NCBI GenBank assembly: GCA_938002665.1
Contig: CALLAE010000011.1
Coordinates: 1 to 56,104, forward strand
Source of the DNA: an uncultured Saprospiraceae bacterium
Lineage (GTDB): Bacteria; Bacteroidota; Bacteroidia; Chitinophagales; Saprospiraceae
Direction: 5' to 3'
DNA: 56,104 bases
The notes below the pieces were generated by a model that searched no databases, was not told the origin of the DNA, and saw nothing but the letters and a program-made list of their open reading frames with translations. The translations under genes and the position numbers were made by a program. Within the stretch, counting starts at the first letter, position 1, and every line of letters begins with the position of its first letter. Below, piece by piece: positions 1-8,503 of the stretch.

Positions 1-250
1 CAGTCGCAACTATACTTTCGGTGGGTATCTTGCTCAAGGAAAAACTATTCCTGAAGTGCATCAGCTTATGGAAGAAACAGCAGAGGGATATCGTACGATT
101 AAGTTTGCAAAGAGAATAGTGAGCGCTGCAGAAATAGATGCGCCTATGATTTCCACCTTGTACCAAATTGCATATGAAGGTATTCAGGTAAAGAAAGCCT
201 TAATTGAATTGATACAAAATCCGCTTTCCATAGATGTTGACTTTCTGTGA
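1..250 (+). CDS. gpsA: Glycerol-3-phosphate dehydrogenase [NAD(P)+], C-terminal fragment
   Basis: The reading frame is open from base 2, with no start in the window, so only the last 82 codons are present. The translation begins SRNYTFGGYLAQG and continues with an AEGYRT segment. These match the C-terminal helical domain of GpsA, where an SRN-x-x-x-G stretch is followed by VEG/AEG-x-x-T. GpsA reduces dihydroxyacetone phosphate to sn-glycerol-3-phosphate in the cytoplasm for phospholipid synthesis. The helix ending in PLSIDVDFL also fits the family C-terminus. The call rests on motif recognition of a partial sequence. The gene converges with the SprB-repeat adhesin and shares a terminator-like hairpin with it. 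Confidence 0.82.
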   Translation, partial: SRNYTFGGYLAQGKTIPEVHQLMEETAEGYRTIKFAKRIVSAAEIDAPMISTLYQIAYEGIQVKKALIELIQNPLSIDVDFL

Positions 251-282
251 AAAGCCAATATTTTAGTTCACTGCTTCTAATA

Positions 283-303
283 ATCACAATAAATTATTGT
301 GAT
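283..303. repeat. 10-bp-arm inverted repeat downstream of gpsA
   Basis: ATCACAATAA and TTATTGTGAT flank a single central base, giving perfect 10-bp arms. It lies between gpsA and its terminator. As RNA the arms would have to open around the centre, so a DNA-level protein site or a minor 3' hairpin is possible. No function can be assigned. Confidence 0.4.
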
Positions 304-331
304 AGTCAGGACAAAATCTGAATGATGCAAA

Positions 332-364
332 GAAAAAAGGGACCTCTAATGAGATCCCCTTTTA
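332..364. terminator. Probable bidirectional terminator between gpsA and the SprB-repeat adhesin
   Basis: An A-rich arm (AAAAAAGGGACCTC) and a T-rich arm (GAGATCCCCTTTT) pair with one or two mismatches around a TAAT loop. The A and T tracts on either side suit rho-independent termination on both strands. It lies between the convergent ends of gpsA and the adhesin gene. Confidence 0.7.
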
Positions 365-382
365 GATTGTTATTTCAAATGT

Positions 383-3300
383 CTATTTGGTAATTGCTAT
401 CTTCTTGACAGCTATCTTATTATCTACTATTATTTCTAAAGAGTATACGCCTGCTGGAATATTATTCACATCTATATTATACACCTTGTATCCTTTTTCC
501 AACTTAACATCTAGTATCAACCTATCTGCTATCATACGACCTAGATGATCGATTAGACTTACTTTTATCTCAGAGGAATCTTCAAACAAATCTATTCCTA
601 CATTTAGTTCGTCTAATACTGGATTTGGAAAAATCTTCACATCAAAACCCTGTACAGGTCTTTCTTGAGAATTATTGACAGAAACCACTTTAGAATAACT
701 AAATGTCTCATCTAAATCTACTTGTTTGACTCTGTAATAATTCACTCCGTTACTGAATCCTAAATGGTTATAGCTGTAATCTAAAGTACCGCTATAGGTG
801 CCATAAACAGATTCTACAAAATCTACACTTAGGAAGTTATCAGTAGTGCCGTTAGATACTTGGATTTCATAGCGGCTAACATTTCTTTCATTGGAAACTT
901 GCCATTCTACTTTATTGGTCTTATCCATATTCTCTACTGTTACATCTACCCAAGTCACTGGTAATGATTCTGGCATGAGGCCTGCATCTACAGAAGGCAC
1001 ATGATCACCAGGTCTTACTGTATACACCTGAGTGGTGTTAGGCCCATTACTCCCATCTACATCACTATCTGTTGTGTCATCAGTCCCTTCATTTGGTAGC
1101 GTGATAGTATATCCAGTAGGCAAGTTGAATTGAACATAATACTGATCTTGAGGTAACATATCCAACATGTACCTCCCATCTGAGTCTGAAGTGGCAGTAG
1201 CTATCATCTCTCCATCAAGATTTATAGCCTGAATTTCTACTCCCCGTACACCTGGCTCAGTAGCATCCCTCTGACCATCCGCATTGTTATCTTGCCATAC
1301 AAAGTCTCCAATAGTCCCCGCAGGGTAAAAACCAGCACCAATATCACATTTCTCATCTCCTGACTCTACCATGAAGGCATCTGTAGTCCCTGGACCAAAA
1401 GCCCCTGTGACATCAGAATCTATATTTTCATTAGATCCAATATTGGCCATAGCTGCAACTAATCTGTTAGGTGGATTATTGAATTTAACATAGTACTCTC
1501 CTGGAGCAACACAGAACTTAAAATAGCCATCATCAGAAGCTGTTCCTGGCTTATGATCTGTATATAGTGTCTCTACCTTAACATAGAAAGGACCTACATT
1601 TCTATATAGCTCAACCTTCAATCCATTGATACCATTTTCATTGTTTTGCCATGTGCTATTCTCATTCAGATCAAACCATACCAACTCACCAATTTTTGCA
1701 CATTTAAATACACCATAATCTCTACTCAAGTCAATCTCACCAGGTCCTAAAGTGAAGATAGGAGTTGTATGCTCACCATTAGTGCCATCTACATCACTAT
1801 CAGAATTGGTGTTTCCAGATGAATTAGGAAAAGTAGATGTGTATTCGTCTCCAGGAATAAATCTAACATAGTAATCTCCTGGCGGCACATCATCAAAATA
1901 ATACTGTCCGTTGCTATCTGTTATCTGTATTGCTATAAGATTCCCTAGATGATTATACAACTCAACCCTGATATCAGAAATAGTTGGTTCACCAGGGTCT
2001 TGTATTCCATTACCATCTATATCTTCCCATAAAAAATCCCCCACTGCACCATTACATACTGGAGCTGAGATAGATATACCAGGGTCAGAAGCAGAGCATC
2101 CATTGGCATCCAGGACTATGATATCATAGGTCCCTGCTCTAAGAGAAGAGAAAACATTGTTTGGACTAGTTGTGACACCTCCATCTATACTATATGTAAA
2201 AGGTCCTGTACCACCAGTCACAGTTATAGTTATACTCCCATCAGGAGAGTTACAGTTTGTATCATCTAATACTGCAACTGCAAGGGTAATCGTGGACGGA
2301 CCTGCAAGTGTCACAGCATCTGTTATCTCACAATTATTGGCATCAGTAACTATTATGTCATAAGTACCAGCACCCAATCCTGTAAATGAATTGCTTGCAG
2401 AGGTTGTTATTCCTCCATCTATACTATATGCCAAGGGAGCAGTACCGCCAGTAGCAGTTATAATAATTGTACCATCATCTGTACTACAAGACATATCATC
2501 AGTGCTTGCTATCGACATTGTTATTGCTGAAGGGCCAGCCAGTGTCGCTGTATCAGTAACATCACAATTATTAGCATCAGTTACAACTATATTATAGGTT
2601 CCAGCTCCTAGCGATGTGAATGCATTACTTGTAGATGTTGTAGCACCTCCATCTATGCTATAAGAAAGAGGAGCTACCCCCCCAGTAGCTGTAATCGTAA
2701 TCGTTCCATCATCTACTGTACACGAAGTATCATCTGTACTAGCAACAGAAATCGTATAAGTGCCTGGACCAGTTAGTATAGCCATATCAGTAACCTGACA
2801 GCCTGTCGCTCCTTCCACAACTATATCATAAGTACCTGCTCCCAGGCTAGTAAAGACATTATTAGCTGAACTGGTCGCACCACCATCTATGCTGTAACTA
2901 AGCGGGGCAGTCCCACCAGAAGCTGTGATAGTGATAGACCCATCATCGACAGAACAAGAACTATCATCAGTCGTAGCTACCTCAGCTATTGTTATGCCTG
3001 AAGGACCTTGAAGAGTAGCTGTAGCTAATTCTTCGCAACCATTAGCATCTTGCACCACTACATTATATGTTCCAGCCCCTAAGGCGGTAAAGGAATTACT
3101 TGAACTAAAAGTAGAACCGCCATCTATACTGAATTGTAGTGGGTCAGCACCACCAGATACTGCTGGAGTAATACTACCATTATCATTAGTACAATCTGTA
3201 TTATCTACTTCACCTAGATCAGTTATCGTCATAGAAGCTGATATATCTACAGTAACTGTGGCAATACCTGAACATCCTGTGTCATCAGTCACTGTAACCG

Positions 3301-5512
3301 AATAGGTCGTACTAGTCGCCGGTGTAACTGTGATACAATCAGTTACTTCTGCAGTATCCCACAGATATGTATAAGGAGCTGTTCCTCCTAGAGGGTTAGT
3401 AACACATAAGGTCGAACTGTTTCCTGAACAAACTACATCAGGACTAGCATTTACATCAAAAGTTATAATTGGGCATGCACATGGACAACATCCATTTACA
3501 ACATCGATATCTCCAAAGAATCCCTTTTGTTGAGAATCAGGAGACCTAGCTAAGTCTACCAAAACCGAAGTTTCTGGCCTTCCACCTGATAGTGGCATAT
3601 ACTGAATTCCATAGATACAGCCAAAATAGGTACAATCGACTCCCTTAAGAGCATCACCAGTAGAAACCACAAATGTATCTTCTCCCTCCACGCAGCCAGA
3701 AGGACTCATCCCCGCATAGGCAAAATCTATTCCTCCCAAAGAATTTGTACCATCATTAACTGTTCCTACTTGATATTGATAATCTTGATTGCCTGCCGGA
3801 GGAACATTTACAGAAGTCCAAGTAGCTGTACTTCCATCATATCTTAAAGTTCTTGCAAGGTGTGGTGAGATAGCAGGAATCGTTGAGTTAAATCCAGACT
3901 CTGCTAATAGCATAATAGTTCCGGTTAAGTCAAATTCTATATCAATAACTGGACTACTATAATCACTAGAGCTATTTTCAGTTTCTGATACGAACGGCAT
4001 TGTTACTTCTAGTAAATCAGTACCAGCAACAAAATCACAGGTTACTGGATCTATCGCTACAGACCTTACTGTATTTCTTGTCCCATTATCTATCGCATCA
4101 TTAGACCATACCGAATAGTATAGTCTATTCTCTGCATAATTATAAGCCAGTCCAACCACTCTCTCTCCTAATGGAGCCAGACCCGTGACTCCATCATCTG
4201 GAGCTAAGGGGTCATATGTAGATAAGAGAACTCCTGAAGGATCATGTCTATATATCATACCATCATCCAGATTTGTAGAAAATATTTGTTCACAACCTGT
4301 CTGATACTCTAGCTGTCCGATCCCAGCTGTTCCTGGCAAAGTAGCTATGACTACCGGATTTCCAGTCGCTCCATCTATTTGTATCAAATCAGCACTAGAG
4401 ATAGGTGTTATAAGATTATATAAAGATGATAATCCCGTGTATATATTATTAGCCCCATCAACTGTAACACCAAATACTGAACCACCCAAGTCTCCTGTTG
4501 TCCAAGAAAATGCTTTTGCCTGTAATTCATCTGAAACATCATCAAATACTTGACCTGCAGTGTAAAAATCATTTAGAGGCTGAATACGATCTATTGCTAA
4601 GGTTACTGGATCATTTGATGTCGGCAAGCAAGTGTATATTGCATCTCCTACTTGTAAAATATTTCCACTATTACAACCTATGTAAAAGGGTCCTATGTTT
4701 TCAATACATGACATATCAGTATCTCTAACTTGGAGATCATAAGTGCCAGATGGCAAATTGTCAAATGAATTAGATAAAGACCAGGTAGCCCCACCATCTA
4801 TACTGTACTCATATATTCCTGTACCACCAGTTGAGGAAATTGTAAAACTTCCATTACCTGTAGGATCACATAGATTATCTACAGTAGTTGCTATTGTTGA
4901 TTGAATTGGCGGAGCAGGTACACCTATAACAGTATAGCAAACTTCAATTTCTATAGCATCTACCTCAGGCATTCCGACTTCTGTAGTTGAAAAATTTTCT
5001 AAGGAGAAGATTAGCCCAAACAATGGATCATTTAATAATTCTGGAGTTAAAGTCGTTCCCCAGCCTCCCGCTGGATTATAGGTAGCTGTTTCCCAGCTCC
5101 CAGTCATATTGGTCCACGTACTTGTTACATCAGCAGCATTGACAGAAGAAAAGGTGAAATCTCCAAACTTGAGTTGGAAATTTTCATCTCTAACATCTCC
5201 TGATGTTGCATTATTCCTTCTTGTCAATGTAAAGGAGACATTGTCTATGGTTGCATTACACGGAATAGCAAGACCAAAATCCCATACCCCAATAATTGAA
5301 GTTGAGAGACCAGGATTCATAGGAACAAAACTCAAAATTTCCACACCACTCCCATCTGGGGTATCTGTGACATCTGGTATACTAGTCCATACAGCTGTGT
5401 TACCTACTCCAGAGAGTCCAGAACTACTAGCATAATTAGTAACACATTGCGCTTGAATATTATTAAGCGAAAGCGACAAAACAAAAATCAGGCAAAGGGC
5501 AAACTTATTCAT
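383..5512 (-). CDS. T9SS-secreted surface protein with SprB repeats and SdrD-B-like domains
   Basis: Large secreted protein, probably displayed at the cell surface. The frame opens at 5578, but I prefer the ATG at 5512 (MNKFALCLIF): it starts a clean signal peptide ending near NIQAQ, has AAAGG just upstream, and lies about 100 nt below a -7 promoter element. Numbering from 5578, a first SprB-like unit lies near residues 230-300. A propeller-like region spans about 300-700 and a PKD-like segment about 705-780. Five tandem SprB-type repeats (GG-x-APL-x-YSIDGG, then LGAGTY) span about 780-1170. Three SdrD-B-like domains (VGDFLWEDIDGNGIQD type) span 1172-1534, and a type A T9SS sorting domain beginning VKIFPNPV spans 1649-1731. 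SprB is the mobile gliding adhesin of Flavobacterium; function here is inferred only from shared repeats. Confidence 0.85.
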   Translation of the reverse strand: MNKFALCLIFVLSLSLNNIQAQCVTNYASSSGLSGVGNTAVWTSIPDVTDTPDGSGVEILSFVPMNPGLSTSIIGVWDFGLAIPCNATIDNVSFTLTRRNNATSGDVRDENFQLKFGDFTFSSVNAADVTSTWTNMTGSWETATYNPAGGWGTTLTPELLNDPLFGLIFSLENFSTTEVGMPEVDAIEIEVCYTVIGVPAPPIQSTIATTVDNLCDPTGNGSFTISSTGGTGIYEYSIDGGATWSLSNSFDNLPSGTYDLQVRDTDMSCIENIGPFYIGCNSGNILQVGDAIYTCLPTSNDPVTLAIDRIQPLNDFYTAGQVFDDVSDELQAKAFSWTTGDLGGSVFGVTVDGANNIYTGLSSLYNLITPISSADLIQIDGATGNPVVIATLPGTAGIGQLEYQTGCEQIFSTNLDDGMIYRHDPSGVLLSTYDPLAPDDGVTGLAPLGERVVGLAYNYAENRLYYSVWSNDAIDNGTRNTVRSVAIDPVTCDFVAGTDLLEVTMPFVSETENSSSDYSSPVIDIEFDLTGTIMLLAESGFNSTIPAISPHLARTLRYDGSTATWTSVNVPPAGNQDYQYQVGTVNDGTNSLGGIDFAYAGMSPSGCVEGEDTFVVSTGDALKGVDCTYFGCIYGIQYMPLSGGRPETSVLVDLARSPDSQQKGFFGDIDVVNGCCPCACPIITFDVNASPDVVCSGNSSTLCVTNPLGGTAPYTYLWDTAEVTDCITVTPATSTTYSVTVTDDTGCSGIATVTVDISASMTITDLGEVDNTDCTNDNGSITPAVSGGADPLQFSIDGGSTFSSSNSFTALGAGTYNVVVQDANGCEELATATLQGPSGITIAEVATTDDSSCSVDDGSITITASGGTAPLSYSIDGGATSSANNVFTSLGAGTYDIVVEGATGCQVTDMAILTGPGTYTISVASTDDTSCTVDDGTITITATGGVAPLSYSIDGGATTSTSNAFTSLGAGTYNIVVTDANNCDVTDTATLAGPSAITMSIASTDDMSCSTDDGTIIITATGGTAPLAYSIDGGITTSASNSFTGLGAGTYDIIVTDANNCEITDAVTLAGPSTITLAVAVLDDTNCNSPDGSITITVTGGTGPFTYSIDGGVTTSPNNVFSSLRAGTYDIIVLDANGCSASDPGISISAPVCNGAVGDFLWEDIDGNGIQDPGEPTISDIRVELYNHLGNLIAIQITDSNGQYYFDDVPPGDYYVRFIPGDEYTSTFPNSSGNTNSDSDVDGTNGEHTTPIFTLGPGEIDLSRDYGVFKCAKIGELVWFDLNENSTWQNNENGINGLKVELYRNVGPFYVKVETLYTDHKPGTASDDGYFKFCVAPGEYYVKFNNPPNRLVAAMANIGSNENIDSDVTGAFGPGTTDAFMVESGDEKCDIGAGFYPAGTIGDFVWQDNNADGQRDATEPGVRGVEIQAINLDGEMIATATSDSDGRYMLDMLPQDQYYVQFNLPTGYTITLPNEGTDDTTDSDVDGSNGPNTTQVYTVRPGDHVPSVDAGLMPESLPVTWVDVTVENMDKTNKVEWQVSNERNVSRYEIQVSNGTTDNFLSVDFVESVYGTYSGTLDYSYNHLGFSNGVNYYRVKQVDLDETFSYSKVVSVNNSQERPVQGFDVKIFPNPVLDELNVGIDLFEDSSEIKVSLIDHLGRMIADRLILDVKLEKGYKVYNIDVNNIPAGVYSLEIIVDNKIAVKKIAITK
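2070..3240 (-). repeat. Five tandem ~234-bp SprB-type coding repeats
   Basis: The CCATCTAT(A/G)CT core, antisense of SIDGG, recurs near 2178, 2411, 2645, 2879 and 3120, a spacing of about 234 bp or 78 codons. The encoded units share D(D/N)-x-x-C, TGGTAPLSYSIDGG-like and SLGAGTY-like motifs. An array this regular is a likely site for repeat-number change by recombination. Confidence 0.85.
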
Positions 5513-5553
5513 AACCTTTAATGAGTTTTTTAATAAAATCATCACGGTAACAA

Positions 5554-5570
5554 GTGTCAGTTCTTGACAC
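5554..5570 (-). other. Hairpin in the leader of the SprB-repeat gene
   Basis: GTGTCA and TGACAC form a perfect 6-bp stem with a 5-nt loop, about 42 nt upstream of the preferred ATG at 5512. It would lie in the untranslated leader if that start is used. A role in mRNA stability or translation is possible but not shown. Confidence 0.45.
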
Positions 5571-5598
5571 GATTGCATACCGAAACATTTAGGTTACT

Positions 5599-5629
5599 GC
5601 TTTGGGAATAAGTCAGAATCACAAAAATA
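5599..5629 (-). promoter_or_regulatory. Promoter of the SprB-repeat gene: -7 element plus shared downstream box
   Basis: On the minus strand TATTTTTG (5622-5629) matches the Bacteroidota -7 consensus TAnnTTTG exactly. After 9 nt comes CTTATTCCCAAAGC (5612-5599). Almost the same box occurs at the same 9-nt distance upstream of the 1632-residue T9SS gene. The predicted leader to the ATG at 5512 is about 100 nt. No convincing -33 TTG is visible. Confidence 0.55.
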
Positions 5630-5768
5630 ACATATTATAATTATTTATAATGTATAAATATATATTTTTTAGATATTTAGAGCAGAAAACGTCATTGTTT
5701 GATGTTTATCGACCATTTTGGTAGTCCTATGTTGCTAGATTGTTCATATCTTGAACCCAAATTGCCCA

Positions 5769-6323
5769 ATGACAGTCGACTTACAAGATTTATTTCCCAG
5801 TATTAAAGGCATGGACGAGAAATCAATTTATGCCCTTCTCAGAGCTTTGAAAAACAACTTTGACCCTAATATTTTCGATTATTTTAAGTTTAAGCAATCC
5901 TTGTTAGCTATGTCCAAGCTTTCTATGGATAGTGATACCTCCTATAAATCTGCCTTTGCCACAGCCTCCACTATGGGCCTGACAAAAGAGAAACTTGTGG
6001 ATTCTGCTAGAAAGTATATTTCTGTACTGGATAATGAAAGAGAATCCTTTGCCACTGCTCTTCTTGCTAGAAAAAAACAAAAGATAGATGGCAGAAAAGA
6101 AGAAGTAGTTGGTCTAGAGAAGAAAATAGAAGAGTATAAAACCCGTATACTGGAATTACAAAGAGAGATCGAAATCTTTCAAGAAAGGATAGATACGGTA
6201 GACCAGGACGTAGATGCCGCAACTATCCAGATTGAGGGAACAAAAAACAACTTTCTAAGTGTTTACAATACATTAGCGAAAGCTATAAATGACGATATCG
6301 ATTCCATCACTAACTATTTATAA
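5769..6323 (+). CDS. Coiled-coil protein, unknown function, paired with a PspA-like gene
   Basis: Soluble protein of 184 residues that I do not recognise as a named family. The frame also allows a TTG at 5751, but the ATG at 5769 (MTVDLQDLFPSIKGMDEK) is the natural start. The N-terminal half is mixed helical. From about residue 90 to 170 it is a charged heptad-rich coiled coil with the run KKIEEYKTRILELQREIEIF. There is no signal peptide or membrane segment. It ends 7 bp before the PspA-like membrane protein gene and is followed by no terminator until after that gene, so the two are probably an operon. A partner or regulator of the PspA-like protein is an inference from position and shared coiled-coil character. 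Confidence 0.6.
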   Translation: MTVDLQDLFPSIKGMDEKSIYALLRALKNNFDPNIFDYFKFKQSLLAMSKLSMDSDTSYKSAFATASTMGLTKEKLVDSARKYISVLDNERESFATALLARKKQKIDGRKEEVVGLEKKIEEYKTRILELQREIEIFQERIDTVDQDVDAATIQIEGTKNNFLSVYNTLAKAINDDIDSITNYL

Positions 6324-6330
6324 GATATAA

Positions 6331-7335
6331 ATGGCAAATAAAACTAAAGCCCCTGATTCTTTTTGGAGTAAACCGGAAGGCAAAACTGGTGCCTTATTCC
6401 TTGTTTTTATGGCAGCTGCTCTTGGCTGGGTAGGTATAAATTTTGGTAAAGCTATAGTAGGCTTCGCTGGACTACTTTTGGGTAAGATTGTAATATTCGG
6501 AGTACTTGCTGTTTTGATACTGATGGCTCTAGATGGTAGGACAAGAAATCTAATCAGCTATATGTACAGAGGAATCATGAAAAAGATCACGAGCATATTC
6601 GTGACCATAGATCCGATGGGTATACTGAAAAACTACATATCAGACCTAGAAAGCAATCTCAAAAAAATGGGAAAGCAAATAGGAAACCTCAAGGGGCAAA
6701 TGCGTAACCTAAAAACCCAACTAGCTAACAATAATCAAGAGATAGAACAAAATCTTGCCATAGCAAGAAAGGCAAAGCAAATAGGAAATGAAAAACAACT
6801 TGTTCTTTCTACTAGAAAAGCAGCAAGGCTCAAAGAGACTAATAAGAAATACGTTGCTTTGCACAACAAGCTAGCAGTACTCTACAGAGTTCTTACTAAG
6901 ATGTATTCTAATTCTGAGATTTTGCTAGAAGATACAAAAGACCAAGTAAGAGTCAAAGAGCAAGAAAGAAAAGCTATCAGAGCAAGTCATTCTGCTATGA
7001 AGTCTGCTATGAGTATCATTAAGGGAGATCCTGATAAGCGAGCAATGTTTGACCAAGCTATGCAAGGTATCGCAGATGATGTGGCTAATAAAGTAGGTGA
7101 GATGGAAAGATTTATGGAATTGTCTTCAGACTTTATGTCATCAATAGATCTCCAAGAAGGCATCTTTGAAGAAAAAGGTCTTAAGATGCTAGAAGAGTAT
7201 GAAAAGAAAAGTACCCTCCTATTACTAGGTGGTAAAGAAGAAGCAGACGAAATACTAGATCTCAACGAACCTAGGAAAGAAGTCGAATACCGTAAAAGAG
7301 ATGATAAGTCTGATTACGGTAATTTCTTCGAATAA
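6331..7335 (+). CDS. Membrane-anchored PspA/IM30-like (ESCRT-III-like) coiled-coil protein
   Basis: Protein of 334 residues. Residues about 18-66 are strongly hydrophobic and probably form two closely spaced membrane helices. Then comes an IDPMGILKNYISDLE segment, resembling the start of PspA/Vipp1 helix 1 (DP-x-x-L-x-x-Y-I-x-D-x-E), and a long charged coiled coil to about residue 280. The short C-terminal tail is acidic or basic and unstructured. PspA/Vipp1 proteins bind membranes from the inner face and form ESCRT-III-like polymers, but they normally lack N-terminal transmembrane helices, so this is an unusual anchored version. Function in envelope maintenance is inferred, not shown. A strong terminator follows directly. 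Confidence 0.55.
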   Translation: MANKTKAPDSFWSKPEGKTGALFLVFMAAALGWVGINFGKAIVGFAGLLLGKIVIFGVLAVLILMALDGRTRNLISYMYRGIMKKITSIFVTIDPMGILKNYISDLESNLKKMGKQIGNLKGQMRNLKTQLANNNQEIEQNLAIARKAKQIGNEKQLVLSTRKAARLKETNKKYVALHNKLAVLYRVLTKMYSNSEILLEDTKDQVRVKEQERKAIRASHSAMKSAMSIIKGDPDKRAMFDQAMQGIADDVANKVGEMERFMELSSDFMSSIDLQEGIFEEKGLKMLEEYEKKSTLLLLGGKEEADEILDLNEPRKEVEYRKRDDKSDYGNFFE

Positions 7336-7357
7336 AAAAAATAAACCCAAACTTTAC

Positions 7358-7386
7358 AAGGCCGACATATTTTGTCGGCCTTTTTT
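7358..7386 (+). terminator. Rho-independent terminator after the PspA-like gene
   Basis: AAGGCCGACA and TGTCGGCCTT form a perfect 10-bp stem with a 5-nt loop, followed by a T tract. It ends the coiled-coil/PspA-like operon and lies just before the apbE start, which argues against the TTG start at 7372 for that gene. Confidence 0.92.
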
Positions 7387-7395
7387 CGATTCACT

Positions 7396-8502
7396 ATGTC
7401 GTATAAATTTAGAATACTAATAGCAGCTCTCCTTTTTACAGCTTGCAAGCATGAGCCAAAAAGTTCAACTCCAGACCCACCTACTGTAGAAAAAACTCTT
7501 TACAAAAAGTTCCATGGTAAGACGATGGGAACAACATATAGTGTAACCTTTTATGATCCTGAAAATGCTATAGTTCAGTCTCAGATAGATAGCGCCTTAA
7601 TAGAAATAAATCTATCTCTTAGTACTTACATAGACAGCTCTACAATATCTAAAATTAACAATGGAATCAAGTATGGAGAAAAAGTCACTTTACTTGTAGA
7701 CTCTCAATATAAAGAATATATCAGGACGACTCTACCACATGATATTCACTTCATAACTAACTTTGAAAAGGCGGGAGAAATATTTAGAAACAGTGATGGT
7801 TATTTTGATCCGACTGTCATGCCGCTGGTTAATTACTGGGGGTTTGGCTATGACCCAAAGGTTCCTGTGACAGAAGTAGACTCTTCCCGAATAAAAAATA
7901 TATTGAAGACTATCGGTTTTGAAAAACTCAATTTAGAATATGATTCCAAAGAAATGGTTATCATAAAATTGGAAGGAGCGGAACTGGATTTTAGTGCTAT
8001 CGCAAAAGGCTATGGTGTAGATTATATAGGAAAGCTATTAGCCTCTGCCAATATTGTCAATTACATGGTAGAAATAGGAGGAGAAGTTGTAGCAGCTGGA
8101 GAAAGCCCAAGCGCTCAGCCATGGAAAGTAGGACTCAATACTCCAAAAGAAGAAGCTAGTCTGACAGACTTTTCTGGTATAGTCCTTTTGCAAAACCAAG
8201 CACTAGCCTCATCAGGTAACTATAGGATCTTTCATGATGTAAATGGAAAGAAATACGGTCATGAACTAAATCCCAAAACAGGTTTTCCTCAAAACAGCGA
8301 AGTACTAGGTGTTTCCGTCATCGCACCTACCTGTATGGAAGCAGATGCAATTGCAACTGCATGCATGATACTAGATCTGAAGTCTGCCTATAAGTACATA
8401 ACAGACTATCAGCAACTAGAAGCTTGTTTTTTTACAAGTAATAGTGAGGGAAAAATCATTTCTAAAATCACCCCAGGTTTTTCAAAATATTTAGCTCGCT
8501 AA
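7396..8502 (+). CDS. apbE: FAD:protein FMN transferase, ApbE-family lipoprotein
   Basis: The enzyme attaches FMN from FAD to threonine residues of target flavoproteins such as NqrB, NqrC and RnfG, outside the cytoplasmic membrane. I start it at the ATG at 7396; the upstream TTG at 7372 lies inside the terminator hairpin. The N-terminus is a lipoprotein signal with lipobox LFTAC (Cys17). Family motifs are GTTYSVTFY, YFDPTVMPLVNYWGFG, the LDFSAIAKGYGVD signature, GGEVVAAG, GHELNPKTG and the late EADAIATA that supplies a metal-binding Asp. The 368-residue length is normal. It converges with the SSS symporter gene, leaving one base between the stop codons. The likely client, a Na+-NQR or Rnf complex, is not in the window. 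Confidence 0.9.
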   Translation: MSYKFRILIAALLFTACKHEPKSSTPDPPTVEKTLYKKFHGKTMGTTYSVTFYDPENAIVQSQIDSALIEINLSLSTYIDSSTISKINNGIKYGEKVTLLVDSQYKEYIRTTLPHDIHFITNFEKAGEIFRNSDGYFDPTVMPLVNYWGFGYDPKVPVTEVDSSRIKNILKTIGFEKLNLEYDSKEMVIIKLEGAELDFSAIAKGYGVDYIGKLLASANIVNYMVEIGGEVVAAGESPSAQPWKVGLNTPKEEASLTDFSGIVLLQNQALASSGNYRIFHDVNGKKYGHELNPKTGFPQNSEVLGVSVIAPTCMEADAIATACMILDLKSAYKYITDYQQLEACFFTSNSEGKIISKITPGFSKYLAR

Positions 8503-8503
8503 A

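Noticed and set aside
7372-7395. TTG start for apbE
   Set aside because: It falls inside the stem-loop and T tract of the preceding terminator; the ATG at 7396 begins a clean lipoprotein signal.
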